This document shows positions 48,310-58,304 of a stretch of DNA of 64,000 nucleotides, in pieces. The stretch comes from Enchytraeus crypticus (lineage: Eukaryota; Annelida; Clitellata; Enchytraeida; Enchytraeidae), in the NCBI GenBank assembly GCA_905160935.1, contig CAJHZI010000262.1, positions 930,583 to 994,582 of the forward strand. The letters run 5' to 3'. Position 1 is the stretch's first letter. Every line of letters starts with the position of its first letter. The notes under the pieces were generated by a model that worked only from the letters and a program-made list of their open reading frames with translations, was not told the DNA's origin and did no database searches. Both the position numbers and the translations under genes were made by a program.

Positions 48310-48385
48310 ACACTCCATAAGGTGATTACCATAGATCAACAAGTTAGTCCCTTCACAAAAGGCTGAGCCGTACGCACACTTTAAT
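48310..48385 (-). repeat. Dispersed repeat shared with 62520-62690
   Basis: The reverse complement of GTTAGTCCCTTCACAAAAGG matches CCTTTTGTGAAGGGG at about 62622, with further matches on both sides. Confidence 0.5.
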
Positions 48386-48435
48386 AGTGCCTCTAGCTAT
48401 AGGCTAAATGAACATGTAGATCAATTGCCTACATC

Positions 48436-48520
48436 TTGATCATCATCATAATCTTGCGTTGAATCCCAGGTAACTAGGATAGGGATTAAAGAAATTATAG
48501 CAATTTCTAGAGCTAAAGCT
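48436..48520 (-). mobile_element. SINE-C copy
   Basis: ATCATCATCATAATCTTGCG, TTGAATCCCAGGTAACTAGG, the reverse complement of the family's 3' end. Confidence 0.55.
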
Positions 48521-49251
48521 CTCACAGGTCACACTTTTATAAGATTTTAATAAGTTAACTTTTATAATAAATAATATTACCCATTGATTTATTAAATTAT
48601 GCAGGACCAGAGTTCGTAGAAGATTGATTTAAATTCAGTTTATAATGTATTTCATATGTGAATCCAGTGGTGTAACTACATGTAAGTGTTGAGTGAAGAA
48701 TTCCAAGATCTACAGCTATAATATATTTTATATTTACAGAAAGAAACTGATCTAACAAAACTATTAAGTTGATGTATTACATTATAATTAACTTTTAAAA
48801 CATACTTCATTACACAAGCGTTCTTAGATAAGAATATGCCGTCGTATACATGTATAAATGTGTCTTAGAGGGCAAAACTATTTAAAATATTAATTTTAAA
48901 ATCTATTAATTAATTCTCTTCGATCTAAGTGTTTGTTATGGACGTCTTCGGTAACACATGTTTCATATAACAAAAGTGTCATTAGATATAATGTCATTAG
49001 AGTCAAATAATGAAAACATGAAATTCTATTTCTTTTGCGAAATTTCTTTATTATAGTACTCTAATAAAGCAAAATTCAGTGTAAACTTATATGTAGTATC
49101 TCTACCAGGAAAAACTTATTCGAACAAATCGCAATTTTGGTCTATATGTTGCGCTCTTAAGTATAAAAAAGATTAAACTTTACAACGAATGATTTGCTTC
49201 ACTAATTAAAATTAAATTGTTTTCTGCTTTGATTTGCAGCATCAGACGATT

Positions 49252-52200
49252 CTACTCTGCACTGATGCGGTCGATCATGGCCACCATGCCGTTCCAGACT
49301 TCAGTGAAGGCGGGACCAATCTCAGCCTTGTCTACCACGAAACTGTCACCTCGAAGATTGAGAGCGAATGTGTAGTGCACCCCCGCGGACTCTTTAGTGA
49401 AGTCCACCGCTATGCCGGTTACAGGGGCTGCACAGAGCAGAAATGTGTTTCACAGAGATACGAAAAAGTTTAAATTTTTATTTAGAATCAAAAGATCTAT
49501 AGGCAAATAATTTCAACTGGGATTTGAACAGATTATCTCCTGTCTTTCTGGCAAGCGTGCTGTTTTACGGCCACGCAAAGGGTAAATTAATTTATACTGC
49601 AATAATAGTTTTAACTTTCCTACATGGATCAATAAATTAATAAATTGGCTGTAGCCAGTGGCGAAGTCGGTAAGACACTCGACCGCGGATCAGTGTGTGC
49701 TGGGTACAAGTCCTGGGCTCGCCCGTCACTGATATCGCTTTTGAGAGAGGAAACTGACTTTAACCTTAGCCTTACCAGCTTTAAAAATAATTGCAATTTT
49801 ATGAATATTGGAGCAATTAATTTACTGCACGTAGTAATTAAATAAAATTAGTATCTGCTGAATCCTACAGTATACCTCATTTAGTTAGTTTATTACTTCC
49901 CTGCTTGATGGACCATCAAGTCATTGCCTGTTAAAGGCCTATATTTTCTTATCAAAACTCAGTACATGCACTACGCTGACATGACGTCCCTGACATCATC
50001 CTTGGATGAGGACACGGCGTTAAACCCTTATTATTATTGCGCCGGAATTTTCACAGCATACTAGACTGTGCTGTAGATTGAACTGTGCTTAGTAGACTGG
50101 CATGGTGCACTGTACCGTACACTGCTTAGTCCAGTGAACTTTACAGTACAACAGTACATTACACTTCAGAATGCACTGCATAGTACACTTCACAGTACAC
50201 TGAGCAGTACACTGCACAGTAAACTACACAGTACACTGCACAGTACATTGCACAGTACACTGCACAGTACACTGCACAGTACACTACACAGTACACTAAA
50301 CAGTACACTGCACAGTACACTGCACAGTACACTACACAGTACACTGCGTAGTACACTGCACAGAACACTGCGCAGTACACTGCACAGTACACTGCGCAGT
50401 ACACTACACAGTACACTGCGCAGTACACTACACAGTACACTGCACAGTACACTAGACAGTACACTGCACAGTACACTGCACAGTTCACTGCACAGTACAC
50501 TAGACAGTACACTGCAAAGTTTACTACAGTACTTAATCAATGTATGATCTAACTGACGTTAAATTTAACTTAAAGGATTGGATTTGGACTAACCAATAAG
50601 CTCGCAAACGCTTCCACGGAGCCAGGTTGTACCATAGGTCGCTTGCGTGGCGTCAGCTGCTACATTGGCAATGGCCGCCTAAATAAACCCATTAATATTA
50701 TAACAATCTGAATAAATCAACTAATATACATCTCTATTTCACCAAAAAGACGGTAGCACATATAAGTACACAGTATAAAGTACACAATGCAAAGTGAATC
50801 GACATCATATTAATGAAATGAGACCTAAGAGATAGAGAGTACGAAACGAAACGAACGTGAAACTTCTCATAACATATGCCCGAGAAATAGTGATATAAAC
50901 AAACAAATAGGTTAACATAGAGAAATGTTATCGTTTACTTTTTGTACTAAAGTACTTTTATTTCATATTTTATTCAGTTTATTATTTTCAAAGAAGTGAC
51001 GAAAATAAAAATTTAAGTTTACTTGGACAGTTCCGTAGCATAGTAACCGGTAAAACAATAAAGCAATTGTACTCTGTTATTAGTTTGCATATTTCAATGA
51101 CCATTTCATTAAATTAAATAATATCAGTAGCAGAAATGTAATGGCTGTTTTTAAAGCTCCTTCTCTGATGAACATCGCCCAGTGTTTTCTAGAACGGACA
51201 ATGAATATGTGAATCTCGATATGCTTGAGTTATTGGTACAATTTAATTCCGGGGTTGTAATATTTAGTGACGCTATTGTCAACATTTAATTTTCCTTCCA
51301 TATCTTCGAGAGATGCTGCTAGATTATCTCAGAAAGTTCATGAGTTTGCTGAAGCATAAAGATGTATTACAGTATTGATCTTGGCTACAAAATAATAAGA
51401 CGCAACCTGTTGGAGCAGGGTTCCCATAGATCAAGTAAATCTTAGTCGATCTCAGTAAAGAACATCTTTTAGAGATTTACAGTCTTAAGAAGGGACTTCC
51501 AGTAAAGAGGTTGTGTTTAATTATGTTTTTATCATATCATATTCATCATTATCCGTTATTTCAGATATAACTCCGTTAGACATTGCATGATACAATGACA
51601 GAACCAAAAGAAAAAGAAAAAAATTGCGTAGCCTAACATGAAAAGCTACAAAACCAAAACTGAAAACAGTAATAAGCTTAAATAGAACCTTGACATAGAA
51701 GAAATAAAAGCATTATTAGACTCTTCAACACGTTTTAACAAATTAAAACGAGAGTAAAATTACACTGTGTCAACTACCATTGATGACTGTAGCACTCTAA
51801 TTGTTATTATTATTAGTAGTATTATTATTATTATCCATCAGAGGTTATAAATTTAACGGATAGTAGAACACATAAAGACACTGTAGATCTACAAACCATA
51901 GAGAAATGATCTATGGTTTGCGCACACTGCTCGCCAGTGTGACCCGTCGAGAAGCCATAGGAGAAGCCCCACATGTTCCCGTAGGCGTGCAGGGTGAGGG
52001 AGGCCCTGAGGGTGGGGGCCAGGCGCCTCAGCTCGTTCTGAATCAGGCGGGTCTCGGGCTCCGAGGCCGCCCCCGTCCCGCAAAACTCATTGTTACACGG
52101 TGAATGGGAAACACCCTCAACTGTTATACATACATTATAGGCCTAGGTTAAATTAAAAAAGTAAAAGTAGCTGTAAGAAATAAAAACTTAGCCTCTCTTA

Positions 52201-55200
52201 TTCTTCTTCTTCAATGCACTGCCAAGTGGCAGGTTCAAGGTTCATATTTAGACTCAAAGTCTGTTTTCTCGCTCAATAATAGCACTCCTACTTTGCCTAC
52301 ATTGAGTTTATTATCCTCATTGAAATAAACTTTATGTTTATAGAGAACACCAAAATGTACTATAATTGTTATATTTATTAAAACAAATCTGAAGCTGAAG
52401 CTAAGTTTAAAGTCACTTTGCTGCTCGAATAGCATATCTATGATGGGAAGAGAAGTGGATTTGAACTCCGCACCTGCTGATCCTCTGTCGAACAACCCTA
52501 TCAAAGTTAGTAATTGATGGCGTAGAGATTTCATATACGAATTCGTTTTCTTTTAAATAAAACAGTAATACGTGGAAAATTAAAATTGGTCTTTAGTAAG
52601 AGTAGTATTTTACATTTACGATTTATTATTATTCATTTTTGCAGATTGAAAACGTTAATTAATTCAATTCAAGAATAAATAAGAAAAAGCCTATTTAGGA
52701 ATATGCATACAAATTTAACTAAGAAAACGATATTCAACTTTTGAACTACGAGAACGATATTCAGCACTGGCTGGAGCCAGTGGCGAAGTCGGTAAGATAT
52801 TCTACCGCAGATCAGTAGGTGCGGGGTTCAAATCCTGATCTCGCCCGTCACTGACATCGCTTTCGAGTGGGGAAACTGTGGTTAACCTTAGCTTTACCAG
52901 CTTTTTTACAATTTGACAGAGTTCATTCAAAGTTTAATAATTAATTAATTACTTTGTATTACATCCATATACATAGGAATGGTAGTTGTTCGGGTGTAAA
53001 GCATCGTCGATAAAAGATATTAAGGTTTTGGGCAGAGGATCTGAGTTCCTCCGTTACAGTAATGGCGTTAGTTCAAAATTCATTTAAAATTCATTCGGTC
53101 TCTAAACATGTTTAATGGACTTCTTTACATGGGCAATAATTAAAACGTAAGGATACCATATTACAGTGTTATGCATCATAGTTGAAATCTAGTAAACGAA
53201 TTTATTTTCTTAGTTGCTACTACTGGCTGCACTGCCTGACTGGGCTTAGGCTCTTTTGTGGTAACCGTCTTTTTCTTGGTTATTTTTTATTTTCTTAGAC
53301 ATACTTAAGTGTGACCAGATTATTGTGACAAGATAAGCAAATAAAAAGTTTCAAATTAAAAAAACATTTTATGACCAATCTTCATCACCATCATGTTTTC
53401 AATCCTAATTTAAAGAGAGTCGGGACCAGGGCCTGGATTTTATGACCAACATTGATATTTAATAATATTCTGCTCTTATTCAACATGATTGGAATATACA
53501 TAGTCGTTTATATTTTAATTAACCATCAGTTGTGCGGTGATAGAGTTTTTAAAATGCATTAATTATTTGCAGCCAAACCACATGCACACACATTTCACAA
53601 CCGTAGGATCGTTGTCAACTATTAAATTACAGATACTATTAAAAATTCACCCACTGTTTCATTTAGGTGTGTAAATAACGTTGATCTTGATCTCTTTTGT
53701 TCTGATCTTGAAAATTCGACTTTGATCAAGTCTCCTGCTAATGATCTTATGAATTATTAAAACAGTATAACACTACTCTTTCATCTCTACTTGATAACCA
53801 TGCACCTCTAACTACCAAGAAGCTTAAGAAATCTAACCCTTGGTATACTTATGGTCTGAGAAAGCTAAAGGCTGCATGCTGTAGAGCTGAAAGAAAGTGG
53901 CGTCATACCCATTCAGATTTTTGGAAAACTGTTTCTAATTTGCAACACAAGATTTATCGTACTGCTATTGCTAATGCTAAGAAAGAGTACTACTCCTCTT
54001 GGGTCAGTAAGGCTGTGAATGTCAAGAGTTTATGGAAAACCGTTAATGATCTTTTACATAGATCTATTTCTCCTTCTCTTCCTTCTACTCCTGTGGAGTC
54101 ACTGCCTGAACAATTTTCCAAATACTTTACAGATAAGATAAGCAATCTTAGAGCATCTATCACTCCAGCTCCTAACTCTACTCCTCATACTCCAGTAGAG
54201 AATCATTCCAAAGATGAGCTTTCTAATTTCACTCCAGTTACAATTGATGAGATTACTAAATTAGTTTTAGACTCTCCAGCTAAACATTGTGACTTGGATC
54301 CTATCCCAACCTCTCTTTTAAAGAAGTGTATTTACATACTTGCTCCATTATTAACATTGATTGTTAACCTCTCTCTCTCTACTGGCAAATTTCCTCGCGC
54401 TTTTAAGCGTGCAGTTATTACTCCATTGCTTAAAAGCCCACACTGGATAAGGAATTATTGTCGAATTACAGGTCTATATCTAACCTGTCATACATATCTA
54501 AGCTCACTGAAAGAATTGTTCTTCAGAGGCTTTCTACTCATCTCTCTTACAATGATCTATTTAATAAACATCAAGCTGCTTATACTAAGCATCGTTCAAC
54601 TGAAACAGTGCTTCTATCTGTGTGCAATTCTATTGTTAATGCCATGTGCACACAACGCTTAACTGGATTATGTATGCTTGATCTTTCGGCCGCTTTTGAT
54701 ACCATTGATCACAATATTCTTCTGGAACGTCTTTCTTCCAGGTTTGGTGTTCGTGGAATTGTTCTTGATTGGTTTTCCTCCTATCTGACGGATCGTTCGT
54801 TTAGTGTGAAAGTGATGGAGTACATCTCTTCGCCTTCTCACTTAAAGTATGGTGTGCCTCAAGGCTCCGTTCTTGGTCCTATTCTCTTTAACCTCTATAC
54901 AACACCCCTAAGCACTCTAATCTCTTTCTCATTCTCTTGATCATGAACTATATGCTGATGACACTCAAATGTACACTTGTTTCACCCCTAACTCCTATTC
55001 TAATGCTGAAACCCTCCTGCAACAAAGTTTTCAGTCTATATCCTCTGGGATGTCTGCTAATTTCTTGACACTTAATCCATCTAAGACTGAATTCTTGTTG
55101 GTCGGGACACCTCAACAGCTTCTGAAGCTGAATGGGAAAACTCTTTCGTTATCTTCGCGTATTAAAATATCACCTGTTTCTTCTGTGAGAAATCTCGGTG

Positions 55201-57525
55201 TTATCCTTGATAAACACCTAACCTTCTACGAACACATAACTAAAACTTCACAAGCATGTTTCTTCCATATCCGTGATATTCGTCGAATAAGTCCATTTTT
55301 GTCACGTGAGACAGCTGCTACAATTGGTGCTGCTATTGTGCAATCGAAGTTGACTACTGCAATTCCCTGTTTTTTAAATCTCCCTGGCTGTGAGATTGAT
55401 CGGTTGCAGTTTGTTCAGAATTCTCTTGCGCGAGCAATTTTTTGTAGTTCCAAGTACTTACATGTTACGCCCATTTTGAAGTCTTTGCACTGGCTAAAGA
55501 TTAAAGAGCGTATCATTTACAAAACAGCTTCATTAACCTATAAGTCCATCACCATCCCTGGACAAACTTGTATGTCTCACTTGATTAAAGTGATGCAGCC
55601 TGCTATTACTCGGCCTTCTAAGTTAATTACTCTTGTGAGACCTAGCTTACCTTCACGCTCTAAGCTATCTAATCGTTTTTTCCAGCATGCTGCACCTCAG
55701 ATCTGGAATTCTCTTCCATCCAATCTTCGGAAATCTTCATCTGAATCACATCAGCCTTTGCTTTCCTATGAGCTGTTCCATAAGCAGTTGAAGACCTATC
55801 TTTTCCATCTCTCTTTTCCATCCAGTGTCCATGAGCAGCGACCTGCGCCTAAACCACCTTTTCTTTAACTCCCTGTACTTTGGACTGAATTTCTGGATTT
55901 TGGAATTTGCACAGTTTTTGGACCTTCTTCTTTTGCTCGCCGGCTTGATTTTGTCTCAATAGTGCTCGATGTTGTCATTGATGACTGTAGCACTCTAATT
56001 GTTGTTATTATTATTATTAATATTAATCATACGCCAATTGGTAGTATTGGTCTGTCGAGATTCGTAGGGGAAGAATAACCATCTGAGTCCTGACTGACGA
56101 TGAACTTAAGTCTAATACTGAGGAGTGACTGCTAATGAGTGTCAGACTAATTGTATTTTTGTAACTGATGTTGATTTTAGTACAACTGCTCATGTTGAAT
56201 ATGGTCTACTTGTTTCTTTAGTATACTAATCATACTCTTTGTTACAGCATAAAACAAGCCAGTGATATTATTTGTTCATGTATAATTCATCAGTGAGAAT
56301 AAATCAGTCAGATTGTTACTATTTACAAAAGTATTGGAACCATCTGGGAAATATTAAAATAAAATTTATGGGTAAGCATTTTGTATTCAATTGAAATAAA
56401 ATAAATTAGGAATAGCAAGGGCCCTAGAATGGATCCTAATTGGACAACAACAGTAACTGGTTTAATGGAGGAGTTAGTTTGTACGGTATATTGAAGTTTA
56501 CATGCTAGATATGATTTGAACCATGGAAACGGTAGATCTCGTATGCCATAACGTGCAAGTTTATGTAATAAACATAAGTTGTTTGTTACGATCAACGGCA
56601 CAGAAAGCCTCGCTAAGGTCAAGGAGTAGTCTAAGAGTATTTATGTTTTTTCTTTTCTGTGAACATCTGCAAACCCTATACCCCTAGTATTATATGAAAC
56701 ATTCCTAATAATCATTACCTCCCCATCTGTTGTCAAAGTTCACGTTGAGGTTGGTTCCGTAGCATTGCCCATTAGGTCGCCTGTTTTTAAGCCAAAATCG
56801 ATCCTGCTCAACACCAACGAAATGAACAGTGCAGTTAGCTTCCAATAACTAAATTTTAGCATAGTTTATTTATTGTTTTTCTTTTTTATTTCATACTTTC
56901 TGATAAACTGACGTCTTTTAGTTTGACTTATAGGACAAATATCCTACTGTCATTAATACAAATATATTATTGAACTAAGGTCTGTTCGTCTAACAATATT
57001 CGATACAACTATAGCCTCTTTACATTATTAATGAAATACGGTAAACCATTTACGATCAATAATAAATCGTTTTGAGAATGTGTTCTAAATGCTGATGAAT
57101 ATACTTCTAAAAATAAACGGAATCAGGTACACACAAGTACAAGAAGGCAATCTGCATACTAGGCAATTTTGTTATCTAGACGGAAAGCTAAAATCGGTTC
57201 ATTCACTAATACAATCAAAACAAAATACACTTATTAATATTTAAAACACTTTCATGTGTTTCACATAAAGTGAAAAATATCTTAATTAGATTATACGAGG
57301 TTCCGTTTTCCTCCGGCCAAAATAAATTATCATATCAAAATTCATAAACAGAGTTCGTAAAAAATCGCCCTACTCGCATATTGAATGAATTCTATTAGGA
57401 GAAATACTCGGATTACTCACGCTGGCCATGGAGTAATCGTATCCATCAGGATTGACGACCGGAATGATGTGCCAGTCGAAGTCGTCAGTCAGGCGAATGG
57501 CTTCTGGACTTGTGCCAAGAACCAG
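49252..57525 (-). CDS. CP3: carboxypeptidase paralogue lacking catalytic residues (exons 7-11)
   Basis: On the minus strand, exons 57421-57525, 56719-56803, 51897-52120, 50594-50678 and 49252-49427 (stop at 49252-49254) join in phase and match exons 7-11 of CP1 and CP2. Exon 8 is two codons shorter. The distal zinc His is kept in TLHAYGNMW. The equivalents of other key residues are changed: Arg127 to Leu (FWLKNRR), Arg145 to Val (NLNVNF), Tyr248 to Ala (GCC split across the last intron) and Glu270 to Asn (FALNLRG). Position 255 is Val. Frames, splice sites and the stop are intact, so this looks like a maintained pseudoenzyme and not a decaying pseudogene. Exons 1-6, with the HxxE motif, were not found up to 64000 and should lie beyond. 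It is convergent with CP2. Confidence 0.9.
49647..49783 (+). mobile_element. SINE-A copy, near full length
   Basis: GGCTGTAGCCAGTGGCGAAG, TCGGTAAGACACTCGACCGC, then a mutated B box (GGGTACAAGTCC). Antisense in CP3 intron 10. Confidence 0.85.
49977..50040 (+). mobile_element. SINE-B 3' end with (TTA)n tail
   Basis: GACATGACGTCCCTGACATC, CTTGGATGAGGACACGGCG, TTAAACCCTTATTATT. Confidence 0.7.
50145..50525. repeat. 12-bp minisatellite, about 30 copies
   Basis: Unit CACAGTACACTG with common variants (CACTGCG, CACTACA, CACTAGA). It lies in CP3 intron 10. Since 12 is a multiple of three it stays open in several frames on both strands; none is a gene. Confidence 0.95.
51775..51836 (+). mobile_element. 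3' end of the CR1-like LINE
   Basis: ATTGATGACTGTAGCACTCT, AATTGTTATTATTATTAG, the same terminus as at 55975-56025. Confidence 0.75.
52205..52245 (-). mobile_element. Short LINE 3' end
   Basis: CAATGCACTGCCAAGTGGCA then GGTTCAAGGTTCATA on the plus strand. Confidence 0.5.
52390..52520 (-). mobile_element. Diverged SINE-A copy
   Basis: The reverse complement shows GGATCAGCAGGTGCGGAGTT followed by CAAATCC, with a weak 3' part. Confidence 0.55.
52769..52907 (+). mobile_element. SINE-A copy, near full length
   Basis: GGCTGGAGCCAGTGGCGAAG, TCGGTAAGATATTCTACCGC, GGGGTTCAAATCC, then CACTGACATCGCTTTCGAGT and TTTACCAGCTTTTTT. The best consensus-like copy here. CP3 intron 8. Confidence 0.88.
53375..53435 (-). 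mobile_element. SINE-C 3' end
   Basis: CATCACCATCATGTTTTCAA, TCCTAATTTAAAGAGAGTCG, GGACC on the plus strand. Confidence 0.5.
53570..56025 (+). mobile_element. CR1-like LINE, 5'-truncated, reverse transcriptase nearly complete
   Basis: Frames from about 53600 to 55868 give KKLKKSNPWYTYGLRKLKAA (linker after the endonuclease), DPIPTSLLKKCI, RSISNLSYISKLTERIV, LDLSAAFDTIDHNILLERL (catalytic Asp), YGVPQGSVLGPILFNLY, YADDTQMY (catalytic YADD), LNPSKTEFLLVG and SVRNLGVILDKHLTF, ending APQIWNSLPSNLR and LKTYLFHL. These are the ordered motifs of CR1/L2/Rex-type reverse transcriptases. A stop near 53758 and frameshifts near 54450 and 54935 disable it. The 3' UTR ends GTAGCACTCTAATTG and (TTA)n. It lies antisense in CP3 intron 8. 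Confidence 0.9.
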
Positions 57526-57799
57526 CTGAAATATATGACATCAATAACTACATTGTTTGGATTTGATAACGTTGAAAATTAAGAATGTAGCTACGAAATG
57601 CTAAAAGTGTTTCCTGAAGCTGACTAATTTAGAACAATGTCTACGTAGAAATATATCTGAGATGATAATGCCTGTGTTAATGGTAACGAATGCATGCAGT
57701 TATTATATTTGATATGAGTTAAGCAAAATGTCTGCCATGAGGTCGAGTTTGGGTTAGTCGATGATACTCTTATTAACGAGAGAATTAGTAGGTACTGAT

Positions 57800-57902
57800 A
57801 GCACGCTGGGCTAGAAACATCGGTTCGAATCTCAGCCAGACCATCTGTGACAGTATCATTTGTGATAGGAAAACAGTCGTTAACTTTAGCTTTATAGCTT
57901 CT
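57800..57902 (+). mobile_element. SINE with tRNA-like B box, related to SINE-A at its 3' end
   Basis: GCTAGAAACATCGGTTCGAA then TCTCAGCC is a B box. The end GTTAACTTTAGCTTTATAGC resembles the SINE-A tail. Confidence 0.5.
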
Positions 57903-58231
57903 TACAGTAGTTGATTGTGTGGGCAGTGTAACAGAACGGATGTTACTGTATGTAATGATATTGATTTAGGTAAACTACTCTCATACATTTCTTTAAGTTC
58001 GTCATTGGCAGAACTTGATATATTGATAAGAAAGAGTTAATAGAATTTAACTATATATATTAATTTTAGATATTACTTCTCTGCATTCAATTTATTAAGC
58101 GATATACTGTACTGTTAAAACGCTAAAATTTGGAAGTGAAACATGGACCTTAAAGAAGGAAGATATCAGGAAATTAGATTTTAAACATTTCTTTTGCAGA
58201 TTGGTCTGAGTGAATTAATTGTAGTAATGTG

Positions 58232-58304
58232 TGCTGTGGGGACGTCCTTGATATCATCCATGGATGTGGAAATGGACCTTTTAGTCTGTATTATTATTAT
58301 TATT
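58232..58304 (+). mobile_element. SINE-B 3' end with (ATT)n tail
   Basis: GGGGACGTCCTTGATATCAT, CCATGGATGTGGAAATGGAC then (ATT)n, which runs straight into the truncated LINE at 58305. Confidence 0.6.

Larger units (their letters stand above)
46743..49251. other. Intergenic region between convergent CP2 and CP3
   Basis: No gene recognised. It contains LINE 3' ends, a SINE-C fragment and AT-rich DNA that should include the 3' UTRs of both genes. Confidence 0.6.

Noticed and set aside
50134..50547. ORFs of about 117-137 codons on both strands with repeats such as STLH and SVLC
   Set aside because: Product of a 12-bp array whose unit length is a multiple of three; no domain and no gene signals.
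56323..56622. 99-codon minus-strand ORF with VVQLGSILGPLLFLIYF
   Set aside because: It does resemble the GxxLGPLLF motif of reverse transcriptases, so it is probably a short LINE relic in CP3 intron 8, but too degraded to set ends or family; not a gene.
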